Shown: positions 19,016-26,894 of the stretch, piece by piece
Layout: each line of letters starts with the position of its first letter
Position numbering within the stretch: the first letter of the stretch is position 1
NCBI RefSeq assembly: GCF_023897015.1
Contig: NZ_JAMHFY010000003.1
Coordinates: forward strand, 62,001-126,000
Reading direction: 5' to 3'
DNA: 64,000 nucleotides
Source of the DNA: Desulfosporosinus nitroreducens
GTDB taxonomy: Bacteria; Bacillota; Desulfitobacteriia; Desulfitobacteriales; Desulfitobacteriaceae
Notes under the pieces: model-generated
Databases searched by the model: none
Told to the model about the DNA's origin: nothing
What the model saw: only the letters and a program-made list of their open reading frames with translations
Position numbers and translations under genes: made by a program

Positions 19016-19050
19016 TAAAAAAATGAGAACTGCGGTAAGCAGTTCTCATT
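19016..19050 (-). terminator. TPP-riboswitch-controlled terminator
   Basis: Read on the minus strand, ATGAGAACTGC / GCAGTTCTCAT forms a perfect 11-bp stem with a TTACC loop, followed by a T run. It lies between the TPP aptamer and thiC, as expected for transcription termination when thiamine pyrophosphate is bound. Confidence 0.92.
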
Positions 19051-19073
19051 TATACTTCTATAAGCATAACGAT

Positions 19074-19157
19074 TAGCTTCCCTCCGCTGGTATTAACCAG
19101 ATCAGGTTCAAAGGGATCGAGTTTCCTCATCTCAGCCCCGAAGGGCACCCCTAGCAA
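19074..19157 (-). promoter_or_regulatory. TPP riboswitch (THI element)
   Basis: On the minus strand the conserved aptamer segments appear in order: GGGGTGCCCTTCGGGGCTGAGA, then GAACCTGATCTGGTTAATACC, then CAGCGGAGGGA. These are the hallmark TPP-binding sequences. The leader runs about 270 bases to thiC and contains a terminator, so TPP should repress thiC. Confidence 0.97.
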
Positions 19158-19372
19158 AAAGACGTATTTAGTTGTGAGCGGGCATTACTTGCCTTGGTAG
19201 TATTACACCTGTACCCATTATATAACTAAAAGGGTATAGGTGTAAATATTAAAACACAGTATATTGAAATATTTGGGTTTTCTCTTGGGGAATCTGATTC
19301 GCTATGATGTAAGGATTTCTAACATGACAATAAACGTTTGATAATTTATTCTTACAGCCCTTGGTTGTGTGC

Positions 19373-19681
19373 TTAAGTTAAGAATAGATCATCCCCGCTT
19401 TTTCCGCTCAAACCAGGATGGCTATCAAATCGTACTGTACCAACTGGAATTTTCTGTTCTACAGCTTCAACAATTTGTGCCGTTCCGATGTTGCCAAATC
19501 CTCCGCATAATTCCAACGCCTGAACTCCTTCAGTAACCAGTTGTTGTGCAAGACTAACAGCTTCCTGATAATTTTGGACTCCCCGAATGAGTAGGGTAAC
19601 CTGTGGGGTTTGAATATCCGCCTGATGTAGTAAAGGGTCGGATTGGGGTGCAAGGAAAATAAAGGCGGCTTTTAATGACAC
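19373..19681 (-). CDS. DUF6506 family protein
   Basis: About 102-residue protein resembling the DUF6506 family, of unknown function. Recognisable segments are LKAAFIFLAPQSDP at the N-terminus, a middle EGVQALELCGGFGNIGTAQIVEAV block, and the end VGTVRFDSHPGLSGKSGD. GTG 19681 is chosen because a longer frame upstream runs back through a sigma-54 promoter; GAGGATG lies 10 bases before the GTG. No membrane segment is seen. It is read from a minus-strand sigma-54 promoter at 19771-19790, divergent from the lipoate ligase gene, so it is probably part of the AcoR regulon. Confidence 0.8.
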   Translation of the reverse strand: MSLKAAFIFLAPQSDPLLHQADIQTPQVTLLIRGVQNYQEAVSLAQQLVTEGVQALELCGGFGNIGTAQIVEAVEQKIPVGTVRFDSHPGLSGKSGDDLFLT

Positions 19682-19770
19682 TAAATCACATCCTCTCCAT
19701 ACATTATTTTGTTGGGATTCACAGAGTAGAACAGTAGAACAAGCAGCATACCTGTGATGACAATAATCTA

Positions 19771-19790
19771 TATGCAAGTCATATGCCAAG
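19771..19790 (-). promoter_or_regulatory. Sigma-54 promoter for the DUF6506 gene
   Basis: On the minus strand: cTTGGCATATGACTTGCATa, with the invariant GG and GC separated by exactly 10 bases, close to the TGGCAC-N5-TTGCA consensus. It is about 90 bases upstream of the GTG start. Confidence 0.85.
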
Positions 19791-19809
19791 AAATTTCATC
19801 CAATCGTGA

Positions 19810-19972
19810 GGGGGCCGTAACGAAACTTGAGATTTTTTCAAGCTGGTGGTGCGTTATCCCAAAATAGAGGACTGTACACCTTTGAAGTGGTGAACAGTCC
19901 TCTAATATATAAGGGGATTACAAATAGAGCGGGGATGTAATAAACTGGAAAACAAGTTTCGTTACATCCCCC
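19810..19972. repeat. 163-bp inverted-repeat segment between divergent sigma-54 promoters
   Basis: Left arm GGGGGCCGTAACGAAACTTG (19810-19829) is the inverse of right arm CAAGTTTCGTTACATCCCCC (19953-19972), 18 of 20 matching. Inside is a second hairpin, AGAGGACTGT-a-CACC / GGTG-a-ACAGTCCTCT (19866-19903). The two arms sit roughly symmetrically upstream of the divergent sigma-54 promoters (about 20-40 bases on one side and 45-65 on the other). It could be a pair of regulator sites or a small MITE-like insertion; no coding sequence is seen in it. Confidence 0.55.
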
Positions 19973-20015
19973 GGTACCCGTACTCTTCAACCTTAGTTGA
20001 ACGAGTTCACTGGGC

Positions 20016-20033
20016 TTGGCATATGACTTGCAT
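20016..20033 (+). promoter_or_regulatory. Sigma-54 promoter for the first lipoate ligase gene
   Basis: TTGGCATATGACTTGCAT with GG (20018-20019) and GC (20030-20031) exactly 10 bases apart. It is identical in its core to the divergent promoter at 19771-19790. The start codon is about 175 bases further, giving a long leader that contains the palindrome at 20138-20162. Confidence 0.87.
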
Positions 20034-20119
20034 AATAGATATAAGGATGAAAAATAAAAAAAGACCGAAGGCTAAAATTGGCTTAATTTCTAACATGCGT
20101 TAATAAAAGGAGGCACTAT

Positions 20120-20162
20120 CCACTGTTCGATTTTCGTCCACTGTTCGAAACCCGAACAGTGG
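20120..20162. promoter_or_regulatory. AcoR-type activator site (candidate UAS)
   Basis: Perfect 10-bp inverted repeat CCACTGTTCG-AAACC-CGAACAGTGG at 20138-20162, preceded by a direct extra half-site CCACTGTTCG at 20120-20129. The core TGTTCG-N5-CGAACA recurs before acoA at 30171-30187. It probably binds the sigma-54 activator encoded at 23558. It lies downstream of the 20016 promoter, which is unusual but possible for an enhancer. Confidence 0.65.
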
Positions 20163-20206
20163 ATATGATCAACAAACATTTAAATTAATTAAAGGAGGCT
20201 TTAGTG

Positions 20207-21265
20207 GTGATGAATTGGCGACTACTTGACAATAATCCATTAAATTCGGCTGACCACATGGCTTTAGACGAGGTCCTGCTTGCTTCACGAAGCGCAGGAA
20301 AATGCCCGAATACATTGCGTTTTCTCCAATTTTCTCCCCGTTGTGCTCTATTGGGTTTACATCAAGCGGTAGAGTTAGAGATTAATGAAGATTATTGTCG
20401 GAGAGAAGGTATTGAAATCAACCGTCGTATCACAGGAGGGGGAGCAATTTTTTGGGGACCATCCGAACTAGGATGGGAAATTTATGCGGGTAAAGATTGG
20501 CTGGCGGGAAGAAATCTCGATGAGGTTTATAAGCTGCTGTGTGACGTTATGGTCAAGGCTTTGGCCGATCTTGGAGTAAAGGCAACCTTCCGGCCCCGTA
20601 ACGATATTCAAGTGGGTAATCGTAAGATTTGCGGTACAGGGGGGGCCGAATTAGGTAATGCCTTTGTTTTCCAATGTTCTTTACTCGTTGATTTTGACGT
20701 TGAGAGCATGGTCAAGGCACTAAGAATTCCAATGGAAAAGATAAGTGATAAAAATATTATCTCGGTAGAGGACCGGGTAACGTGGCTTAAAAGAGAGCTT
20801 GGTCAGGTTCCGGATATGTCAAAGCTTAAAGCAGCAATTTGTGCGGCATTTGCATCTGTTATGGATATTCAATTAATTAAAGGCGAACTTAATGCGTGGG
20901 AAGAGACATTATTTCGAGATAAGAGAATGTATTTTCGTTCTCCTGAATGGATTTATAAAGTCCGTTTACCAACCGAGGCGGGAAAAATAAAGGAAGCTTG
21001 CCTTAAAACACCAGGCGGATTAATCCGGGTGGTTGCCAAGACGGAGTTAGAGGCACGAGTTTTGAAAAGCATATTAATAAGCGGGGATTTCTTTACACAT
21101 AATCCGTCGGTTATCTTTGAGCTTGAGGCCCGTTTAAAAGATTGTCCCCTGGAAGGGGACAAAATTGAGGAGATAATCAGGTCATTTTTCAAGGCTTACC
21201 CAGATCAAATTCCTGGTGTGAGTGCTCAGGATGTGGAGTCATGTGTGCGCAGAGCCTTAAGATGA
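20207..21265 (+). CDS. Lipoate-protein ligase with C-terminal LplB-like domain
   Basis: Biotin/lipoate ligase-fold protein of about 352 residues. The lipoyl-AMP site shows RRITGGGAIFWGPSELGWEI (residues about 73-92) and a lysine-containing NRKICGTGGAEL block (about 142-153). Residues beyond 250 match the accessory (LplB-like) domain fused at the C-terminus, so it resembles the sLpl(AB) ligases that work with the LipS1/LipS2 lipoyl synthases. GTG 20204 and ATG 20210 are also possible starts; GTG 20207 is 8 bases from GGAGG. Read from the sigma-54 promoter at 20016; its stop overlaps the next gene. Expected role: attach octanoate or lipoate to carrier proteins of the cluster. Confidence 0.85.
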   Translation: MMNWRLLDNNPLNSADHMALDEVLLASRSAGKCPNTLRFLQFSPRCALLGLHQAVELEINEDYCRREGIEINRRITGGGAIFWGPSELGWEIYAGKDWLAGRNLDEVYKLLCDVMVKALADLGVKATFRPRNDIQVGNRKICGTGGAELGNAFVFQCSLLVDFDVESMVKALRIPMEKISDKNIISVEDRVTWLKRELGQVPDMSKLKAAICAAFASVMDIQLIKGELNAWEETLFRDKRMYFRSPEWIYKVRLPTEAGKIKEACLKTPGGLIRVVAKTELEARVLKSILISGDFFTHNPSVIFELEARLKDCPLEGDKIEEIIRSFFKAYPDQIPGVSAQDVESCVRRALR

Positions 21266-22350
21266 ACGCTGAGTTTGGAATTGATGAGCTTCCTATTTTA
21301 GCGAAATCTGATGTTGTAGTAATCGGAGCTGGCCCAGCGGGTAGCTCCGCAGCCGTTGCAGCGGCTGCTGGTGGGGTTACGGTATTGATGTTGGACAAAA
21401 AAGAGCAAATAGGTTTACCAGTTCAATGTGCAGAGTATGTACCGTTAAGTTTAGCTGCAGAAGTACCTGTTCCAGCGGAGTGTATAGCTCAAAGAGTGGA
21501 AGGCTTTATTACCTATATTCATCGAGAACAAGTGGCTCAAACACGGGCACCTGGTTACATACTTAACCGGGATGTCTTTGATCTTTATTTAGCTGAGAGA
21601 GCGGTTAGAGCTGGGGTTAAGTTATTTACTAAAGCAAAGGCAGTAGCGGTTACGGATCAGGGTGTTTTAATCAATCAGCAGGGAAAATTATCCATGGTTA
21701 AGGCAGGGGTTGTTATAGGTTCGGAAGGACCTAAATCCGTGGTAGCCCAGGCAATACACTGCCCGCCTCAGGTTTTGGCCTATGCTAAGCAAATCACGGT
21801 CAAATTAAGGAAAAAGTCGCAATGGGCTCAAATTTACTTTAGTCCATCCATTCCCGGCGGATATGCTTGGCTCTTTCCTAAAAATGATCTGGCAAATGTC
21901 GGGGTTAGCATTGATTTGAGTTTAGGTGGAAAAGTAGCAACCGCTTTAGCGGAATTTCAACAATATTTAATTAAAGAAGGGGTGATTAGTGAAGAAGTGA
22001 TACGAACGACTGGTGGAGCGATTCCTATCGGAGGACCCCGGATGATGCAACAGAAAAACCTAATGCTAGTTGGGGATGCGGCAGGACATACTCATGCTAT
22101 TAGTGGAGAGGGGATTTTTCCGGCAATAGTGGCAGGTAAAATCGCGGGTTCTTTAGCTGTTGATAGTATTCGAACGGGTGACGTTAACGTGTTAAAACAG
22201 TATCCTCTGCAGTGTTTCACAAGATTTGGGGAATTTGTAAAAAGGGGTTTTGAAAGGAAAGTTGAATATAATAGCAATTGGGGAAAGATGGAGTTTTCCG
22301 TCTTAGTACGAAAAACTTGGTTTGCGTTCCCAGAGTACTTTGAATCTTAG
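21262..22350 (+). CDS. FAD-dependent oxidoreductase, geranylgeranyl reductase family
   Basis: Flavoprotein of about 362 residues. The FAD Rossmann motif GAGPAGSSAAV is near the N-terminus after VVVIG, a CAEYV segment follows, and the second FAD motif is LMLVGDAAGHTHAISGEGI near residue 275. The family includes geranylgeranyl reductases and other flavin reductases; similar proteins accompany lipS1/lipS2 genes in lipoate clusters (called LipT there), which fits its position directly after the lipoate ligase. I prefer ATG 21262, whose ATGA overlaps the ligase stop, over ATG 21241. It ends convergently 36 bases from the second ligase gene. Confidence 0.85.
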   Translation: MNAEFGIDELPILAKSDVVVIGAGPAGSSAAVAAAAGGVTVLMLDKKEQIGLPVQCAEYVPLSLAAEVPVPAECIAQRVEGFITYIHREQVAQTRAPGYILNRDVFDLYLAERAVRAGVKLFTKAKAVAVTDQGVLINQQGKLSMVKAGVVIGSEGPKSVVAQAIHCPPQVLAYAKQITVKLRKKSQWAQIYFSPSIPGGYAWLFPKNDLANVGVSIDLSLGGKVATALAEFQQYLIKEGVISEEVIRTTGGAIPIGGPRMMQQKNLMLVGDAAGHTHAISGEGIFPAIVAGKIAGSLAVDSIRTGDVNVLKQYPLQCFTRFGEFVKRGFERKVEYNSNWGKMEFSVLVRKTWFAFPEYFES

Positions 22351-22386
22351 CCAATTGGTAGTTTCACTGTCATACGGGAGGGATGA

Positions 22387-23433
22387 TTACACAGTTGTAG
22401 CAACCTTTTTTCCGCTAAGGGCAAGGGCTAGATTTTTTGCATTAAAGGGGTTTAAGGCATGTGCTTCCATACAAGCCTCATTTAATGTATTAAAATCCAT
22501 CTTTTTTTCGAGGAGGGAGTATTCCAACTGGCGCAAAAGTAGGGGAGGGATTAAGCGATTGGAATCGATCAAGGTTATTTTGGTAATTCGTTGGCCAGCG
22601 AGTACTAAACGGCAGGTCAGGTCAGTGCCATCAAGAGAGACTTGGTATTCTCTGATATAACAGTTTTCTGCTACTTTAATCTCCCGATAGAGGAGGCGAC
22701 GCCCGGCTTCCATAAGCCATTTATTGGATTTAAACATAGGGGTGAGTTTGCGGATTTGTTCAAGAACCTGATTATCTAGTTGGGTTGAAGTAAGTGAGAA
22801 GGCGCCTGTGAAGTTAGTTTTGAGCCTTTCGATAACTTCCTCTTTACTTACGGCTCTCCCCATTTCCGACTGCAATGTCGTGAGGTTTTCTTGCATTTGA
22901 TGTAAATACTCCTGGCGGAAACCCTCTGATGGGACACGGATAAGAGAAGACATAACCTCATAATTGAAATCCAGTAGAATGTTTCCGACTAAGACATAAC
23001 ACTCTCCGATTTGACCTGCACCGTTGCCAGAAATCTTTTTGGAGTTAATAATTAAGTCGCAAGGCGAACGTAACTCCGCCGCTAAGTTGAAATCTCTAAG
23101 CGTTTGTATTACCGGTTCGAGGAGCTTCCTGTAAAACCGCTCTCGGTTGATAGGGACATCTGGATTTTTTCGGTGAAGAACAATTTGGAAGAAAACCTGC
23201 CGGGCATCTAAAAATACTAATCCGCCTCCAACTTCGCGACGAAATAGGGGGATCCCTAATTCTTTACAAGCTTTTAAATCGACTTCACTGGGTATATCCT
23301 GATGGAAACCTGCACAGACATAAGGTGTTGCAGGGCTACAGAGTATTAACGCCTCCCGGTTTAGGTGGGCAAGTGCGTGATATATAACCTGTGATTCAAA
23401 CCAAGGAACCAAGCCAAGATTGTAAAATTCCAT
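22387..23433 (-). CDS. Second, divergent lipoate-protein ligase
   Basis: Protein of 348 residues with the lipoate ligase fold: PYVCAGFHQDI and GIPLFRREVGGGLVF near residues 42-73, and the lysine segment INSKKISGNGAGQ at about 129-141. An LplB-like C-terminal region is also present (about 250-340). It is clearly different from the ligase at 20207 (RREVGGG against RRITGGG), suggesting a different carrier. It is transcribed alone on the minus strand from its own sigma-54 promoter at 23484-23502, divergent from the activator gene. ATG 23433 is 1 base downstream of a weak AGTTTCTGG leader, so the ribosome-binding site is not obvious. Confidence 0.84.
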   Translation of the reverse strand: MEFYNLGLVPWFESQVIYHALAHLNREALILCSPATPYVCAGFHQDIPSEVDLKACKELGIPLFRREVGGGLVFLDARQVFFQIVLHRKNPDVPINRERFYRKLLEPVIQTLRDFNLAAELRSPCDLIINSKKISGNGAGQIGECYVLVGNILLDFNYEVMSSLIRVPSEGFRQEYLHQMQENLTTLQSEMGRAVSKEEVIERLKTNFTGAFSLTSTQLDNQVLEQIRKLTPMFKSNKWLMEAGRRLLYREIKVAENCYIREYQVSLDGTDLTCRLVLAGQRITKITLIDSNRLIPPLLLRQLEYSLLEKKMDFNTLNEACMEAHALNPFNAKNLALALSGKKVATTV

Positions 23434-23483
23434 AACCAGAAACTCCTAACTTTAAAGAACTAAACTTATATATAATTATTTCG

Positions 23484-23502
23484 ATGCAAATCCTATGCCA
23501 AA
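23484..23502 (-). promoter_or_regulatory. Sigma-54 promoter for the second lipoate ligase
   Basis: On the minus strand: TTGGCATAGGATTTGCAT, GG and GC separated by 10 bases, about 50 bases upstream of the ATG. Confidence 0.87.
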
Positions 23503-23557
23503 AATGAGTGCAAAAATAATTTCGTGATTAAACGTTTAAGTTATGGAGGTGCTTATG

Positions 23558-25528
23558 ATGTACACCCAATCCGTGAAATATGTAAAAGATCCGCTTTGGG
23601 CGTGGAAAAATTTTGTCGAGAGGGGTATCGCTGATGCAGTGCTTACACGTCCAGAGATCCTAGAATCTTGGCAGCGCTGTCGGAAACTTGGCGTAAATGC
23701 TTATGATGGCATAGGTAAAGATAGATTGGATCAAAAGGAATTACAACAACTTATCCTTTTTAACTCTCAATTAGTAGAGGTAGCCAAACCCTTCATGCAT
23801 ACCGTCTACCAAAGTGTTCAAGGTTCGGGATTCATGGTTGTGATTACAGACAAGGAAGGGAGGATTTTGCACACTTGCGGAGATTCAGGGATTCTGGATA
23901 AAGCTGCAAGTACAATTCGATTTATAAAGGGTACAAACTGGTCGGAACAGGCTGTGGGGACCAACGCGATCGGGACAGCATTGGCCATGAATAAAGCCAT
24001 TCAAATTTCTGGGTCCGAACACTTTTGCCAATCACATCATTACTGGACGTGTTCTGGAGCCCCGATTCACAACTCTCTCGGGGAAATTATCGGATGTTTT
24101 GATATCTCCGGCCCTGCCGAATATGTGTATTTACATACATATGGGATGGTTGTGGCGGCGGTAGAAGCCATAGAAAATCAATTGCGGAAGGAAGAAATTC
24201 AGGAGGAAAAGAACAGAGCATATGAATTATTGAGTGCTGCAACGGAGAGTGTGACTGAAGGCTTGCTGGCCGTGGACAAGGAAGGTCGGATTATTCATAT
24301 CAATCCTGTTGCTCAAAAAATACTCGGCTTGAGCAAAAAAATAGAGACAGGCCAACTTCTAAAATCGATCCTCGGCCCTAACGAGAAGTTCAGTGAAATG
24401 GCTAAGCAACTTCTCTGGAAAACGGATGTGGAAATTGTGCAAGATCAAGGACGGGACCGAATTCATTGTACTTGTTCAGCCCGTCCATTTTCTAAGAAGG
24501 ATGGCTCAATTGCCGGTGTGGTGTTTACCTTACGGGAAATTAATAAGGTTCGCCGTTTGGTAAACATGATGGTAGGAGCTACTGCTCGTTTTTATTGCAA
24601 GGATATTATCGGGGAATCTGGAGTGATGAAAAACGCCTTGAAATTAATTTCAGTCGCTGCAAATTCCAAATCCAATGTTCTTTTGACTGGAGAAAGCGGT
24701 ACGGGGAAGGAATTGTTTGCCCAAGCGATTCACAATCACAGCAGTCGCACGGAAGGTCCTTTTGTTGCAGTAAATTGTGCAGCCCTGCCACGAGAACTTA
24801 TTCAGAGTGAACTCTTTGGATATAATGAAGGGGCCTTTACTGGAGCAAAGCGAGGGGGAAATCCAGGAAAGTTTGAACTGGCCAATGAGGGGACCATCTT
24901 TCTGGATGAAATCGGTGATATGCCCATGGAATTGCAGGTAAACCTTTTGCGGGTTTTGCAGGAGCGGAAAGTAACGAGGGTTGGTGGAGAAAAGGTAATT
25001 CCTGTTAACGTGCGAATTATTGCAGCGACCAATAAGGATCTAAAGAGGGCCGTCGAAGAAGGGCGTTTCCGAGAAGATTTGTATTACCGCTTAAATGTAT
25101 TAAGCATACAAATCCCACCCTTAAGGGAGAGAGGGAAAGATATTGAACTCTTAACCATTCATTTAATAAACATTTTCTCGGAAAACTTGGGTAAAGAGAT
25201 CGATGGAGCTGAGCAGGAGTTTTTCGAGGCCATTCGTAATTATTCCTGGCCTGGGAATGTAAGAGAATTACAAAATGCGGTGGAATATGCCATGAATGTG
25301 GCTGAGGGGGAATATCTCAGCGTTACGGATTTACCCCGCAGCATACATCGGCAGCCGAACTATTTGCAAGAAATGGGGGAGGTCATCTCATTAACAGAAA
25401 TAGAGCGGATTACTGTTGAGTCAACATTAACCCGGTTTAATGGCAATATTACCAAAACGGCAAAAGCTTTAGGAATTGGACGCAATACGTTATATGATAA
25501 GTTGAGAAAGTTGGGGGTTAGAGCATAG
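23558..25528 (+). CDS. acoR: Sigma-54-dependent activator, AcoR type
   Basis: Enhancer-binding protein of about 656 residues. N-terminal GAF domain (about 55-185, with TNAIGTALAMNKAIQISG), a PAS domain (about 220-320), an AAA+ domain (about 350-580) with Walker A GESGTGKELFAQ, the GAFTGA sigma-54 contact loop (EGAFTGAKRG), Walker B GTIFLDEIGDMP, and a Fis-type HTH at the end (TKTAKALGIGRNTLYDKLRKLG). The start ATG 23558 is 6 bases after GGAGGTG; ATG 23543 overlaps that sequence. AcoR of Bacillus has the same layout and activates acetoin dehydrogenase genes with SigL. Its presence amid six sigma-54 promoters makes it the local regulator. Confidence 0.93.
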   Translation: MYTQSVKYVKDPLWAWKNFVERGIADAVLTRPEILESWQRCRKLGVNAYDGIGKDRLDQKELQQLILFNSQLVEVAKPFMHTVYQSVQGSGFMVVITDKEGRILHTCGDSGILDKAASTIRFIKGTNWSEQAVGTNAIGTALAMNKAIQISGSEHFCQSHHYWTCSGAPIHNSLGEIIGCFDISGPAEYVYLHTYGMVVAAVEAIENQLRKEEIQEEKNRAYELLSAATESVTEGLLAVDKEGRIIHINPVAQKILGLSKKIETGQLLKSILGPNEKFSEMAKQLLWKTDVEIVQDQGRDRIHCTCSARPFSKKDGSIAGVVFTLREINKVRRLVNMMVGATARFYCKDIIGESGVMKNALKLISVAANSKSNVLLTGESGTGKELFAQAIHNHSSRTEGPFVAVNCAALPRELIQSELFGYNEGAFTGAKRGGNPGKFELANEGTIFLDEIGDMPMELQVNLLRVLQERKVTRVGGEKVIPVNVRIIAATNKDLKRAVEEGRFREDLYYRLNVLSIQIPPLRERGKDIELLTIHLINIFSENLGKEIDGAEQEFFEAIRNYSWPGNVRELQNAVEYAMNVAEGEYLSVTDLPRSIHRQPNYLQEMGEVISLTEIERITVESTLTRFNGNITKTAKALGIGRNTLYDKLRKLGVRA

Positions 25529-25558
25529 ACTGGAATTGACATTACGATTGACGTGAAA

Positions 25559-25578
25559 GAAGTGCCTGGAAAGCGAAC
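25559..25578 (+). repeat. 20-bp direct repeat, copy 1
   Basis: GAAGTGCCTGGAAAGCGAAC occurs here and again at 26640-26659, each time as the left arm of a terminator-like hairpin, while the loops and right arms differ. Confidence 0.85.
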
Positions 25579-25604
25579 ACTGATCGCTTTTCGAGCACTT
25601 TTTA
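25560..25604 (+). terminator. Terminator after acoR
   Basis: AAGTGC-ctgg-AAAGCGA stem pairs with TCGCTTT-tcga-GCACTT, then TTTTAG. Bases 25559-25578 are repeated exactly at 26640-26659. Confidence 0.75.
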
Positions 25605-25684
25605 GCGTTCTAAAAAAATGAACTAAGTCGCTCAAGTGCGAGTTTTTCAGAGAGTCTATAAGCAAATATAGGGTAGAGAAGTAA

Positions 25685-25702
25685 CTGGTATAATATTTGC
25701 AA
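25685..25702 (+). promoter_or_regulatory. Sigma-54 promoter for the acetoin/diacetyl reductase gene
   Basis: CTGGTATAATATTTGCAA, with GG (25687-25688) and GC (25699-25700) separated by 10 bases. The start codon is 42 bases downstream of it. Confidence 0.8.
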
Positions 25703-25743
25703 TATTTTGGATAGAGAGAATATCAAAAAAGGAGGAAATGAAC

Positions 25744-26520
25744 ATGAAGCTGAAGGGTAAAGTGGCCATTATTACCGGGGCCGGAAGGGGTATAGGGAGA
25801 GGAATTGCTTTACGATTAGCGCAAGACGGGGCTGACGTGGTGGTTAACGATATCAATAGTGAGACGGTGAACAAGGTAGTAAAAGAAATTGAAGCATTGG
25901 GGAGAAAAGCAATAGCCATCGTAGCCGATGTCAGCAACGGGACGGCGGTTTACGCAATGGTAGAACAGGCAGTAGCGGAATTCGGTAAACTGGACATAAT
26001 GGTAGCTAACGCAGGCATTGCTCAAGTTAAACAGGCTATCGAGATCACAGAAGAGGACTGGGATCGGATTTTCTCCGTAAATGCTAAAGGAATATTTTTA
26101 TGCGATCAGGCTGCTGCCAAACAGATGATTAAACAAAAGAGTGGAAAAATAATTAATTGTGCCAGCATAGCCGGGCATTCTGGGTTTAGCTTACTGTCTT
26201 CCTACAGCGCTACCAAATTTGCGGTAGTAGGATTTACACAGGCTTTAGCCAAAGAGCTAGGGCCTTTCGGAATTAATGTCAATGCCTATTGCCCGGGGAT
26301 CGTCGGTACCGATATGTGGGATCTTATCGATGAGAAGATGGGTATTTATCTAGATTTGCCTAAAGGGGAAACGTTGAAAAAATACACAGAGCTCATAACT
26401 CTTGGCCGGGTAGAGACGCCGGAGGATGTCGCTTGCTTGGTTTCCTATTTGGCGTCGGATGATGCTAACTATATGACTGGTCAATCCATTAATATTTGTG
26501 GCGGCATTATAATGAGTTAA
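25744..26520 (+). CDS. Short-chain dehydrogenase, acetoin/diacetyl reductase or meso-butanediol dehydrogenase type
   Basis: SDR enzyme of 258 residues: NAD-binding TGAGRGIGRG (11-20), NAG motif in VANAGIAQ, catalytic Ser in CASIAGHSG and Tyr-x3-Lys in SYSATKFA (about 154-158). It resembles BudC, which interconverts acetoin with meso-2,3-butanediol or reduces diacetyl. Start ATG 25744 has AGGAGG 8 bases upstream; ATG 25738 would be too close. It follows a sigma-54 promoter. Specificity inside the SDR family is inferred from the aco/bdh context. Confidence 0.85.
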   Translation: MKLKGKVAIITGAGRGIGRGIALRLAQDGADVVVNDINSETVNKVVKEIEALGRKAIAIVADVSNGTAVYAMVEQAVAEFGKLDIMVANAGIAQVKQAIEITEEDWDRIFSVNAKGIFLCDQAAAKQMIKQKSGKIINCASIAGHSGFSLLSSYSATKFAVVGFTQALAKELGPFGINVNAYCPGIVGTDMWDLIDEKMGIYLDLPKGETLKKYTELITLGRVETPEDVACLVSYLASDDANYMTGQSINICGGIIMS

Positions 26521-26635
26521 CATATAGGTTTGGTTAGCTACTATGTTAATTTCTCAGGATAAGAGGTTAAGTTTTGGATAGTTCAGGTTTTTGAGCACAC
26601 TTAAAATGGATAGATTTAAGATTAGGACAGAAGGA

Positions 26636-26690
26636 AACAGAAGTGCCTGGAAAGCGAACTGCGTTCGTCTTTTAGGTACTTTCTGTTTTC
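26636..26690 (+). terminator. Terminator after the reductase gene
   Basis: Long hairpin starting AACAGAAGTGCCT and ending AGGTACTTTCTGTT, with an inner CGAAC/GTTCG pairing, then TTC. Its left arm holds the 20-bp repeat also found at 25559. Confidence 0.7.
26640..26659 (+). repeat. 20-bp direct repeat, copy 2
   Basis: Exact second copy of the repeat at 25559-25578, again forming the left arm of a terminator-like hairpin. Confidence 0.85.
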
Positions 26691-26744
26691 ATGGCAATGA
26701 TGAGAAACAAGCTAGTCTATGCTAGTGGCGTAAACAGTCAATTC

Positions 26745-26762
26745 TTGGCACAAAATTTGCAA
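26745..26762 (+). promoter_or_regulatory. Sigma-54 promoter for the membrane protein-bdhA transcript
   Basis: TTGGCACAAAATTTGCAA matches the -24/-12 consensus almost perfectly (GGCAC-N5-TTGCA), with GG at 26747 and GC at 26759. It is about 130 bases before the membrane protein start. Confidence 0.92.
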
Positions 26763-26894
26763 TATATTGAAAATTGGCTGGCCAAATTAATAATAAGGAG
26801 GTATTTCGAGAGAAGTAAACCATTGGAGATTTTGTTTTAGAACAATTGTAAATGGAGAATTTTTGGAAAGAAAGGCGATTTAATTGGGAGGTGT

